The notes under the pieces were generated by a model. The model was given only the letters and a program-made list of their open reading frames with translations, ran no database searches and was not told the origin of the DNA. DNA of 13,237 nucleotides. It comes from Deltaproteobacteria bacterium. Its GTDB lineage: Bacteria; Desulfobacterota; Desulfobacteria; Desulfobacterales; JAUVKB01. Positions 1 to 7,201 of the stretch are shown here, one piece after another; the first letter of the stretch is position 1, and every line of letters starts with the position of its first letter. The DNA is taken from NCBI GenBank assembly GCA_030596405.1, contig JAUVKB010000039.1, positions 1-13,237 of the forward strand, written 5' to 3'. Both the position numbers and the translations under genes were made by a program.

Positions 1-25
1 GAGAATTTTTGTTCAAGATCAAGGC

Positions 26-84
26 ATGCGAAAAAAATAACCGCAGGAATACATTGAGTATTTCGAGGATTATTTTTTTCGCAT
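26..84. repeat. Large A/T-rich palindrome after the TPR gene
   Basis: ATGCGAAAAAAATAA (26-40) is the exact reverse complement of 70-84, a 15-bp perfect stem. Inside it AATAC (48-52) and GTATT (58-62) form a second stem around ATTGA, leaving an internal loop. The A-run and T-run make it terminator-like on both strands, and it sits about 90 nt after the operon's last stop. The flanks (85-174) hold no gene. The look is also that of a dispersed intergenic palindromic repeat; copy number cannot be judged from one window. Confidence 0.7.
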
Positions 85-174
85 AACGCAGATATTGGGC
101 AAAAAGGCCATTTATGGATGGGCACTAGATAACTTCGAGGTTCTTTAGAGGGTAAATCAACAGATCATTCTTTG

Positions 175-1515
175 TCAGTTATTCAAATCCAGTTGACTCA
201 ATGCCTTTTGAGCTGCTTTTTTCTGTTTCGGATATTTTACGGCTTTTTTAAACGCGAGGCGTGATTTTTTCACATCCCCTGCATTCCACGCGGCATATCC
301 CGCCATAAGCCAGGCCCTGCCCTGTTTTTTTCTCTCACCGCAAGAAGCAGCTGCTTCAAATGCGGCCGCTGCTTCCCGATACTTTTCCAGTTCGTAGAGA
401 AGGCTTCCCTTTATCAGTATAAGCCGCTGGTCATTCTTCTCTTTTAAGAGTCCTTTTTCAACGCACTCAAGAGCATCTTCGGGCCGGTGAAGGCGGATGT
501 AGCCCTGCGCGATCCGGTATGCCAAATCCGGTTCGAATTTATCTTTCGCGATTTTCTCGTAAAAGCGCACCGCCTGAATTGGAACATCTATGGCCATGTT
601 CAGGTCTGCGACAATCCTCTTTTCCCGAGTCGTAAGTGGTTCAAGAAAACTCTTTACAGTAAGGGCCGCCAGAGCGCCCTTGTAGCGGTTATCCCTTAAA
701 TAGACATGTGCGAGCCCTTTCCACCATTTTGGATCAAGCGGATACTCCTGGATTAACCGGTTTACATATTCAAATGCCTTTTTGTTCATATCCAGTGAAA
801 GGTATAGATGAAGCCTGATTTCCTGCCACTGTTTCCGTTTTTTTCCTTCTGTTTTTTCAGACAGTTCTTCGATAACCGGCAGTGCGTTGCGGGGCTGATC
901 GCAGGCAAGATATATCTGGGCAAGCGCTTCTTTCCAGTCAAGCTTCACATTTGCAGGATGCAGTTTTAAAAGCCTCTTAAATACGCCCAGGGCCTTTTGG
1001 TTATCACCGGCGCTCATAAAACAAACGGCTCCGTAGTAAAGCATTTCGGGATTCTTTTCCGGTTCAGCCGTCTCATAACCCTTTAAAAAAGCATGCCCGG
1101 CTTTTGCATACTCATTCATGTCGTAACAGCATTTGGCCAGGTTCATCCAGCCTGAATGAAAACCGGGGTTAATGCTTAGAGTCGACAGATAATGGGCCTT
1201 TGCAGCGGAAAAATCTTTGATCATCAAACAACAGTTGCCCAGGTTGAATTCAACCAGGTAATGTCGGCATCCCTTTGAATCATGCTTGCCGGGTTTCAGG
1301 TTTTTGCATTTTTCCTGAAATTTTTCAAGCGTCCCGATCGCTTTTGCAAATTCGTTCTTTTCCATAAGTTGCTGGGCCTTATAAATAACCAGTCGTGCCG
1401 GCATGGGGATGTCGTCGGGTTCCCCCCCATGAGAAATAACCGGAACCAGCAAGCCCCCGATTATGAGTATAACGGCGTGCAAACGGAATAAATATTTTAA
1501 GACAAAAAGAATCAT
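175..1515 (-). CDS. TPR-repeat periplasmic protein of the TonB2-type cluster
   Basis: I choose ATG 1515-1513, seven bases after the tonB stop. It places a signal peptide at the start (MILFVLKYLFRLHAVILIIG, cut near ISHGG). A longer version from 1575 would overlap tonB by about 50 bases and put 20 polar residues before the signal. The protein has about 446 residues. After the signal it is almost entirely tetratricopeptide-like helices, with typical spacing such as GNCCLMIKDFSAAKAHYLSTLSINP, GAVCFMSAGDNQKALGVFKRLLKLHP and GSLLYELEKYREAAAAFEAAA. TPR proteins occur at this last position in TtpC-type TonB clusters and are thought to act as periplasmic scaffolds; which partner this one binds is unknown. 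The stop is TGA. Coupling to tonB is likely given the short gap and the lack of a good ribosome-binding site. Confidence 0.88.
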   Translation of the reverse strand: MILFVLKYLFRLHAVILIIGGLLVPVISHGGEPDDIPMPARLVIYKAQQLMEKNEFAKAIGTLEKFQEKCKNLKPGKHDSKGCRHYLVEFNLGNCCLMIKDFSAAKAHYLSTLSINPGFHSGWMNLAKCCYDMNEYAKAGHAFLKGYETAEPEKNPEMLYYGAVCFMSAGDNQKALGVFKRLLKLHPANVKLDWKEALAQIYLACDQPRNALPVIEELSEKTEGKKRKQWQEIRLHLYLSLDMNKKAFEYVNRLIQEYPLDPKWWKGLAHVYLRDNRYKGALAALTVKSFLEPLTTREKRIVADLNMAIDVPIQAVRFYEKIAKDKFEPDLAYRIAQGYIRLHRPEDALECVEKGLLKEKNDQRLILIKGSLLYELEKYREAAAAFEAAASCGERKKQGRAWLMAGYAAWNAGDVKKSRLAFKKAVKYPKQKKAAQKALSQLDLNN

Positions 1516-1522
1516 ATATTTT

Positions 1523-2227
1523 CTATTGGAGATCAAAACGGATCGTTGTCTCCACCCATGTTTTGACCGGAACATTTTCTACTGTCCCTGGCGTAAACCT
1601 CCAGGATAAAACACAGTGAACCACGGCATTGTCAAAAATCTTTTCCGGGCTGCTTTCGTGAATTTTGACATCACTGACCCTGCCATCCTCATTTACGATA
1701 AACCTTACCTTGACCCACCCTTCAATCCCCATGCGTTTTGCCCGCATCGGATAGATGGGCGGAACCTGGGCAAGAGCGGTCAGGGGCTGATCTATTTCAC
1801 CGACCCCGTAAGATTTCAGCCCCGGTGAATCCAGACGAGCCATTTCCATTGGCGGGATTTTCAAGGCGCCGGCAATCCGCGTAAGTTTTGGGTTAATCTC
1901 AAAAGGAAGGTCAACAAGCCGTTTCATCCGGTTTTGATAAACCGCTTTTTTCTGTATCAACTTCTTCATCTGTTCTTTCGGCTTGACCTCCGGTTTTTTT
2001 TCTTTTTTGCGCGCAGGCGGCTCCGGCCGCTTAATCCTGACAATATTAACCGTTTCAATATATTGTGAATATTTTGGCTTGCCAAGATTGCGGTTAACCA
2101 GGCAGGGCATGAGGTCAAACAGAATTATATTAAATACCAGGGAAAATACTGTTGCGGTCGTCCACAAAACAGCGCTTCGCGTCCGTTGCGATGTGCCGCT
2201 GCAATCTTCCTGTTCAGGTTTCATCAC
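1523..2227 (-). CDS. tonB: TonB energy-transducing protein
   Basis: TonB links the inner-membrane motor to outer-membrane receptors by binding their TonB box. The 234-residue frame begins GTG-ATG (2227 or 2224). AAAGG upstream does not decide between them. A single N-terminal helix (about 18-43) anchors it. A Pro/Lys/Glu-rich stretch follows (RPEPPARKKEKKPEVKPKE, 67-85) and is short, so the periplasmic reach is limited. The C-terminal TonB domain runs from about 155 to 234: QVPPIYPMRAKRMGIEGWVKV, then VNEDGRVSDVKI, FDNAVVHCVLSWRFTP and the final strand TTIRFDLQ. It ends in TAG. It lies 16 nt after exbD and 7 nt before the best start of the TPR gene. In this context its most likely client is the BtuB-like receptor of the same locus (inference). 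Confidence 0.93.
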   Translation of the reverse strand: MMKPEQEDCSGTSQRTRSAVLWTTATVFSLVFNIILFDLMPCLVNRNLGKPKYSQYIETVNIVRIKRPEPPARKKEKKPEVKPKEQMKKLIQKKAVYQNRMKRLVDLPFEINPKLTRIAGALKIPPMEMARLDSPGLKSYGVGEIDQPLTALAQVPPIYPMRAKRMGIEGWVKVRFIVNEDGRVSDVKIHESSPEKIFDNAVVHCVLSWRFTPGTVENVPVKTWVETTIRFDLQ

Positions 2228-2243
2228 TGTTTCAATCGCCTTT

Positions 2244-2666
2244 CTATCTTGCGCCGGACGGCAGACTGGCCGCTAAAGAAACGTTTTTGGAACCGGCCAG
2301 CCTGCATCCATCCATCACATTGATAGCAATCCCTGTCCGGCTTTCCCTGTCGGCAACGATAATCACAGCGCCTTCGGGATTCTCAGCCAGGGCCCGTTCC
2401 ACATTGGCCCTGACCGCGCGGATATCGATCTCGCGCTTGTCCATAAATATCCGGTCATCTTTGGTGATTCCGATAAGAATATTCACTTTTTCCTTACTAA
2501 CCGCCGTGGCCGCGACCGGACGGTTGATGTCGACTCCGGTCTCCTTGACAAAACTGGTGGTTACCAGAAAAAAAATAAGGAGAATAAATACCATATCGAT
2601 CAATGGCGCTATATTCAGCTCGATCCCTTTTTTGCCTGCCTTTCTGGCTGCCGTAATATTTAGCAT
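2244..2666 (-). CDS. exbD: ExbD/TolR-family proton-channel subunit
   Basis: This 140-residue protein has one N-terminal membrane helix (about 19-41, IAPLIDMVFILLIFFLVTTS) carrying Asp24. That is the conserved proton-relay acid of ExbD/TolR. The helix is followed by a periplasmic domain with the family patterns KEKVNILIGITKDDRIFMD and NPEGAVIIVADRES. It works inside the ExbB pentamer to convert proton flow into movement of TonB. The start follows AAGGA closely. The gene ends in TAG 16 nt before tonB, so TAG is an ordinary stop here. The final 10 or so residues (SLAASLPSGAR) are unremarkable. Confidence 0.94.
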   Translation of the reverse strand: MLNITAARKAGKKGIELNIAPLIDMVFILLIFFLVTTSFVKETGVDINRPVAATAVSKEKVNILIGITKDDRIFMDKREIDIRAVRANVERALAENPEGAVIIVADRESRTGIAINVMDGCRLAGSKNVSLAASLPSGAR

Positions 2667-2712
2667 AAGCCTAATCCTTAAAATTGGTCCTTAAAAATAT
2701 TTTTTTATTTGA

Positions 2713-3324
2713 TTATACATGCTGTCTTAAATAGATTCCAACCGAGGAAATGCGCTGCTTAAGGCTTTCCGCCCGGCTGTTAAGAAAATTACTCATATAA
2801 AGGCCTGGAATCGCCACCAGCAGCCCGGTCTGGGTGGTAATCAGCGCTTCTGAAATACCGCCCGCCATGGCCTTGGCGTTCCCGGTACCGAAAATGGAAA
2901 TAATGTCAAATGTTGCAATCATGCCTGTCACCGTCCCCAGCAGACCAAGCAGGGGTGCCACCGCCGCAAGAACGCCGATCAGCATCAGGTAGCGGTCTAA
3001 AGAAGAAATCATGACAATAACCGTTTCATCCATAATAAACCGGTCGACCTCGGTCCGGCCGCTGCGGCGCTGCAAAAATCCGGTTACCAGCAGAACAATG
3101 GCGCCACTGTATTTTCCGGCATCCGGAAACTCGCCGGCCTTTACATATTCGGATGCTTTTTTACGACTCATATCCTTCCGATATAACCGCCTGAAAAAAA
3201 AAAGCCTGTTGATAATTAATGCCCACATCAGTACCGACACAATCATCAGGGGAAACATGACCATCCCCCCGGCTGCAAAATAATTTTCGATGCGGCAGAT
3301 ATGATCAAGGAAAATCCGTGTCAC
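2713..3324 (-). CDS. exbB: ExbB/TolQ-family proton-channel subunit
   Basis: This 203-residue inner-membrane protein starts at GTG inside the GTGA overlap with ttpC. It has three predicted membrane segments: about 20-44 (MVMFPLMIVSVLMWALIINR), 113-139 and 157-178. The ExbB signature APLLGLLGTVTGMIATFD (123-140) and GGISEALITTQTGLLVAIPG (155-174) are intact. With ExbD it forms the proton-driven motor that energises TonB. It is the second MotA/TolQ/ExbB module in a row; ttpC carries the other, and the two pore motifs are nearly identical. This fits a TonB2-type complex rather than a simple ExbBD pair. The 46-nt gap to exbD holds an AAGGA ribosome-binding site. Confidence 0.93.
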   Translation of the reverse strand: MTRIFLDHICRIENYFAAGGMVMFPLMIVSVLMWALIINRLFFFRRLYRKDMSRKKASEYVKAGEFPDAGKYSGAIVLLVTGFLQRRSGRTEVDRFIMDETVIVMISSLDRYLMLIGVLAAVAPLLGLLGTVTGMIATFDIISIFGTGNAKAMAGGISEALITTQTGLLVAIPGLYMSNFLNSRAESLKQRISSVGIYLRQHV

Positions 3325-4757
3325 TTTTGTTCCCTCATTTTAAATATGGTATTGACAAAGGCAACGGCATTTTCTTCCATCTGGGCAATAATGTTTTCCA
3401 CCTTTCCGGACAAGAGGGTGTGGCACAGCATAATGGGGATAGCTACCGTGAGACCGAGCATGGTGGTTACCAGGGCCTCGGAAATTCCTCCCGACATCAT
3501 TCTCGGATCCCCTGTGCCGTAATAGGTAATCACATGAAAGGTGTTGATCATGCCTGTGACGGTTCCTAAGAGCCCCAAAAGCGGGGCAATAGCAGCCAGC
3601 ATGCCGAGGGTCGACAAAAAACGTTCCAGCTTTGGAATCTCATTTAATATCGCCTCCTGCAAGACGCTTTCAAGGTCTTCACGGCTCATGCTGCGGTTAT
3701 TGATCCCTGCGAGAAATACTTTCGGGATCGGTTTTTTACGGTTTTCTTTGCACAGGGCAGCGCATTTGTCCCACTGCTGATGTGATGCATACCCGCGCAA
3801 GGCACCGAGAAAACGGTCAATATTGATATTCTTGCGGATCAGGTAAATAATCCGCTCCAGAATGATTAAAAGTGCAAGCGCCGCAACACCGATAATCGGC
3901 CAGATAATCGGCCCACCTTTTGGAATCTGTTCTGCAAGGCTCAGGCGATGAGTCAACTGCCGCAATGCCGCGCCGCTTGAAATATCGATCGGAACATCTT
4001 CGGATTCTCCATCCATGTAATTTTTTATCTTTTTTGCCAGGCGGCGGGAAGCCAGTTTTGACAGTGCGAACAAACGCTGGCTTTTATCAGAATAAAGTAA
4101 AAATCCTGTTTCTCCGGGAATTCTGTAGGCAGCTGAAAAATTCCCCAGCGCCAGGATATCACCTGAAATTTCTTCGCCTGAACGATTCACAAAGCGACCC
4201 TTTACGATTCGAACTTCCCCTGAACGGATTATCTCATCGAAAAAAAGATCGACCATTGCGCGGATATCGTCCATTCCCGGAAAGTCCGCTTTGCTCATAA
4301 TCGGTTCCAGGAGATTCTCACGGTTCGGCACAAAAGCGCTTTGCAGACTCTGACGCAGCAAGCCATCAAGATCTCTGGCATTGATACGGATAAAACCCAC
4401 AAGTTCCATTACTGCCCCTTCAATCTCTTCCACCTTCACAAGCAGCTCTTTTTCCCTGGCACTAAGCATTTTCAGGCTCGCTTCCAGTTTCCGCTTTTGT
4501 TCTTTGAGATTTTCTTTTTTTTGTTTCAATCTTTTAATCGCTGTTTTTAATGCCTTTCTGTTAACCGATATGCTTTGCCCGCTCGCGCCTGCCTCTTTTA
4601 CAGCACGTTCTTTTTCCTGGTTTGCCTTGTCAAGAAAAGCCGCTTTTTTTTTCACGGCCTCTATCTGCAATGCCCGCATGTCCTGAGCATAAACAGGTCC
4701 AGCCAGAATCAGGCAAATTCCGACAGCGCCAAAAATTTTGATCACTCTTTTTTTCAT
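3321..4757 (-). CDS. ttpC: TtpC-like protein: periplasmic coiled coil fused to ExbB/TolQ domain
   Basis: This 478-residue protein has a signal-like N-terminus (VIKIFGAVGICLILAGPVYA, cut near residue 25), then a long charged coiled coil at about 28-115. A periplasmic domain follows to about 275. A MotA/TolQ/ExbB proton-channel module completes it, with membrane segments near 283-307, 384-406 and 426-449. The central motif APLLGLLGTVTGMINTF (391-407) and GGISEALVTTMLGL (423-436) are the ExbB/TolQ pore helices. In vibrios TtpC is required in addition to ExbB and ExbD for TonB2-driven transport, and the gene order here matches those clusters. It overlaps the upstream gene by ATGA and the downstream exbB by GTGA, so all three should be made together. 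The role is known for the family; the substrate is inferred from context. Confidence 0.9.
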   Translation of the reverse strand: MKKRVIKIFGAVGICLILAGPVYAQDMRALQIEAVKKKAAFLDKANQEKERAVKEAGASGQSISVNRKALKTAIKRLKQKKENLKEQKRKLEASLKMLSAREKELLVKVEEIEGAVMELVGFIRINARDLDGLLRQSLQSAFVPNRENLLEPIMSKADFPGMDDIRAMVDLFFDEIIRSGEVRIVKGRFVNRSGEEISGDILALGNFSAAYRIPGETGFLLYSDKSQRLFALSKLASRRLAKKIKNYMDGESEDVPIDISSGAALRQLTHRLSLAEQIPKGGPIIWPIIGVAALALLIILERIIYLIRKNINIDRFLGALRGYASHQQWDKCAALCKENRKKPIPKVFLAGINNRSMSREDLESVLQEAILNEIPKLERFLSTLGMLAAIAPLLGLLGTVTGMINTFHVITYYGTGDPRMMSGGISEALVTTMLGLTVAIPIMLCHTLLSGKVENIIAQMEENAVAFVNTIFKMREQK

Positions 4758-5527
4758 TTCACAACTACCTTTCCTATAGGAAGAACCAGCAGGTCCACAG
4801 ACCGCCTTTTTGCACCCATTTCCATGGCTCCATTTATGTCATGATTATAACGCGACGGGAGTTCTTTCCATACCAAAACAGCCGGATCAAAATACCCGGT
4901 TGTTTTCTGGTCCAGAGACTGAAAAAACAAGGAGATTCTTCCAAGTCTGAAAATATTGGCCTGGATATTTTTGTGACCAATCGTAATCCTTTGCTCGTAA
5001 ACCTCCACAGTGTTGCCGTATTCCGCTTCAACCGACAGCGCCTCCATTACTTTCCTGAATTTTTCACTGACAGACACACGGGAGTCATCCAGCACCCGGC
5101 GCAGAGCGGCAATGCGGAGACTTCGTTCATCCTTGAGAAAAGGAACATCGTTTTTAACAAAATACGCGAGCCGGTCATAGGTTTGTTCGAGGAATGGAAC
5201 AAGCTCTTTGGTTATGCGCTCTGTTTCCATAATCTGACGTTCAAGAAGATCGATCGATGTCCGGCAAGTCTTAACGGCTTTTCCTAACTCCTGGTTATCA
5301 GCAGTCAGGCGCTCTGTTTCCGCTTCCAGCTTTTCATATTCGGCTTTGAGTGCTGCCTGTTCCTGAGCCCATTTGTCCTCGGCTTTCTGGGTTTTTTGGC
5401 GGATCAAAATTGAATCGTCTACCGGTTTTTTAACACGCGCCGGAAAATCTTCTCCCATTGCCGGCATGTTTCCCAAAAAACAGAGGAAACCTGCAACGCA
5501 GATAATGGATAGCATAAAACTCTTCAA
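4754..5527 (-). CDS. DUF3450 periplasmic coiled-coil protein of the TonB2-type cluster
   Basis: I place the start at TTG 5527-5525, because AGGAGG (5541-5536) sits eight bases upstream and the signal peptide begins there (LKSFMLSIICVAGFLCFLG, cleavage near the Ala-Met-Gly-Glu). This gives 257 residues. The frame also extends 14 codons upstream to another TTG, but that would bury the signal peptide. After the signal is a long coiled coil rich in Glu, Lys and Leu, about 35-110. The family's later motifs follow: VPFLKDERSLRIAAL, then LGRISLFFQSLDQKTTGYFD. Proteins of this family accompany TtpC-type TonB systems, and their biochemical role is not established. The stop overlaps the next start as ATGA, so the two genes are translationally coupled. 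The partner is probably the periplasmic part of TtpC (inference). Confidence 0.85.
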   Translation of the reverse strand: MKSFMLSIICVAGFLCFLGNMPAMGEDFPARVKKPVDDSILIRQKTQKAEDKWAQEQAALKAEYEKLEAETERLTADNQELGKAVKTCRTSIDLLERQIMETERITKELVPFLEQTYDRLAYFVKNDVPFLKDERSLRIAALRRVLDDSRVSVSEKFRKVMEALSVEAEYGNTVEVYEQRITIGHKNIQANIFRLGRISLFFQSLDQKTTGYFDPAVLVWKELPSRYNHDINGAMEMGAKRRSVDLLVLPIGKVVVK

Positions 5528-5528
5528 T

Positions 5529-5630
5529 TTATTTTCCTCCTGATTTAAAAATCGATAAAACCTTTGCAACGTCCTTCAACTGGTTTTCCATCAGCTCAAG
5601 ATATTTTTTTATCTCATTTTCCTTTTTCAC
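5529..5630 (-). CDS. Small unrecognised ORF upstream of the DUF3450 gene
   Basis: This 33-codon frame starts at GTG (5630-5628), with a good ribosome-binding site AAGGAG eight bases before it. It ends in TAA one base before the TTG start of the DUF3450 gene. An in-frame ATG at 5672 would give 47 residues but lacks a ribosome-binding site. The product has no signal peptide or membrane span. It is mostly charged and reads as one helix (KKYLELMENQLKDVAKVLSI) with heptad-like Leu/Val spacing. The next gene's ribosome-binding site AGGAGG lies inside its last codons (Ser-Gly-Gly-Lys), so translation of the two genes is probably coupled. It may be a genuine small helical protein of the TonB cluster or a leader peptide. 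I do not recognise it. Confidence 0.5.
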   Translation of the reverse strand: MKKENEIKKYLELMENQLKDVAKVLSIFKSGGK

Positions 5631-5736
5631 GGGCTGTTCTCCTTTTTGTTTAATCTCTTTGGTTGTGGGCATAGCCAGCGTTAGATAATTACATGATTAA
5701 AATTTAGCAATGTTAATCCAAAACCATTACAGGCGA

Positions 5737-6897
5737 TCAGATAAATTTTGTTTCCCATTTTTCTTCATACCCCATAGCCATGCAACAATAAATAAACTCT
5801 AAAAAAGCCGACTTTTCAAGCCTTATTTTTTCACCAGGCAATCTGCTTTTATATAAGATAAACCGGTCGTATTTTCCGGATACCGCTGCTGCCAGATGTG
5901 CGCCGTAAGTGGTAAATATTTCCGCAAGGCAGGTTTCCGGCAGTATCCGCTGAATAAACTTATCCCGCATATGCACCAGAGCTGCCGCAGCCGCTACCGT
6001 TATGGGATCAGAATTAATGCAATCGAAATTATTATTTAAAAGCACAGTCTGATCTTTGGAAAGAAATATTGCCATCCCTTCTTGTATGGCCTTTTGATCC
6101 GCGCCGAACCTTTCAATGTGTACCAGTACGGATCTACGGCTTAGAGGAGTCATTCCATTTTGAAGTTCCAAAGTACCGGCCACCGCTTTTTTTACAGTTC
6201 TGCCGATCAATTCACCTAGCTTTGTATGTTTGCCGGCTCCGGTAAGTGGTGTTTCTCCGGTCAGACGGGAGGCCACCGCTATCTGGTCTGTGCCGGTACC
6301 TGTGGCAAGACCGTCCGAATAACAGGAATTAACATTAAGGTCCTGAAGCGCCGCGGTTTTAGCCTCAGTGGCCATCATAACAGATCTGACCATAGCGCCT
6401 TGAGTTAATTCCCTGTTGATACAAAGAATAATATTAATTGTACCGCATGGCTCTTTTGCCTCTATATCTGCTGACTTAAATTTACCATTTATTTCGTATA
6501 AAGACGCGGGATCGCCGGCTCGTCCGGCATTGGTTTCCACTCCGCCCGTGCAAACCGTTACCACTTCAAGGTCACGAAATGTTTCCGATTTAATAGCCGC
6601 GCAATTCATATTAGCGGCTGTGCCAAGGGATGCGCAGTTTTCAGAAAGACTGTTTTGCAGACAGATTGTTCGCATATATGCGGCCGGCTCGTGAACTGCC
6701 TGAGCATGGGTTTTGCGCGTGTGTCCGGTGGGCTCGCAGGACTGATGATTAAAAATCAGGTCAAAATCATCCCGCAGACCGCCGCCCGCCCGGCAGGTGG
6801 AAATTACACGATGCGGCGTAAGAAACTTGACCACAATAATCTTTTCGCTGCGATGAACTTCAATTCCGCTATAAAACTTTCCGATTAGCATATTCAT
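5737..6897 (-). CDS. cbiZ: Adenosylcobinamide amidohydrolase, CbiZ family, with C-terminal extension
   Basis: CbiZ cleaves the amide bond between the corrin ring and aminopropanol in adenosylcobinamide, giving adenosylcobyric acid that can re-enter nucleotide-loop assembly; it lets a cell salvage and remodel foreign corrinoids. The CbiZ domain spans roughly residues 25-245. It shows STCRAGGGLRDDFD (33-46), NHQSCEP (50-56), GTAANMNCAAI (92-102), VVTVCTGGVETNAGRAGDP (112-130), TEAKTAAL (177-184) and SDGLATGTGTDQIAVAS (194-210). There is no signal peptide, so it is cytoplasmic. About 140 residues follow the domain (250-386), with an Ala-rich segment near 301-307; I cannot assign them. Two ATGs (codons 1 and 3) are possible starts, and an upstream TGA at 6915-6913 bounds the frame. 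It follows the B12-controlled receptor, which fits a salvage role. Confidence 0.92.
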   Translation of the reverse strand: MNMLIGKFYSGIEVHRSEKIIVVKFLTPHRVISTCRAGGGLRDDFDLIFNHQSCEPTGHTRKTHAQAVHEPAAYMRTICLQNSLSENCASLGTAANMNCAAIKSETFRDLEVVTVCTGGVETNAGRAGDPASLYEINGKFKSADIEAKEPCGTINIILCINRELTQGAMVRSVMMATEAKTAALQDLNVNSCYSDGLATGTGTDQIAVASRLTGETPLTGAGKHTKLGELIGRTVKKAVAGTLELQNGMTPLSRRSVLVHIERFGADQKAIQEGMAIFLSKDQTVLLNNNFDCINSDPITVAAAAALVHMRDKFIQRILPETCLAEIFTTYGAHLAAAVSGKYDRFILYKSRLPGEKIRLEKSAFLEFIYCCMAMGYEEKWETKFI

Positions 6898-7201
6898 AAT
6901 CCTGATATATTTTCATTAGCTTCCTGCATACCAACAACCGGCAGGCTATTAAGTTAGTCTGGATGATTCAATTCTTTATCTCCTTCTGTCTTAAGGACAA
7001 ATCATTGGGGCAGACTAATGATTTGTCCAGCCTCATAGATTTATCCATATTAATTTTTGACTTTGAAATGCCGGAAAACTTATGTTCGGGTACTTAGGGA
7101 CTTTACCGAAAATAAACTACCTAATTTCAAAATATTGCTAAATTATTACAAGGTGTTATAAACTTATTTGGGTAGAATGTTGTCAGTAAACTCCCTTATT
7201 A
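6898..7201. other. Intergenic region between btuB and cbiZ
   Basis: These 304 bases hold no gene I can support. They contain the inverted repeat listed separately and a strong ribosome-binding sequence AAGGAG (6985-6980). Eight bases after it is a TTG that opens a five-codon frame ending in TAA (6971-6954). This cannot be the cbiZ start, because a TGA at 6915-6913 is in frame with cbiZ. I found no second cobalamin riboswitch and no convincing promoter here. Whether cbiZ shares the btuB transcript is not settled by the sequence. Confidence 0.6.
6995..7028. repeat. Perfect 12-bp inverted repeat between btuB and cbiZ
   Basis: GGACAAATCATT (6995-7006) is the exact reverse complement of 7017-7028, with a 10-nt loop between them. 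No T-run follows on either strand, so it is not a classical intrinsic terminator. It lies about 100 nt upstream of cbiZ and about 175 nt past the btuB stop. It could be an RNA-stabilising stem, a weak terminator or an operator. The pairing is seen directly; the role is unknown. Confidence 0.7.

Noticed and set aside
2152..2694. Plus-strand frame of 180 codons over exbD and tonB
   Set aside because: It is antisense to two genes with clear family motifs. Its Ser/Ile/Leu-rich translation has no domain.
5528..5569. Upstream TTG start for the DUF3450 protein
   Set aside because: It would add 14 polar residues before the signal peptide, and the clear AGGAGG is spaced for the TTG at 5527 instead.
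5631..5736. Possible promoter before the small ORF (TTGCTA, 17 nt, TATCTA)
   Set aside because: The -10 hexamer matches only about half of the consensus in A/T-rich sequence. This is too weak to annotate.
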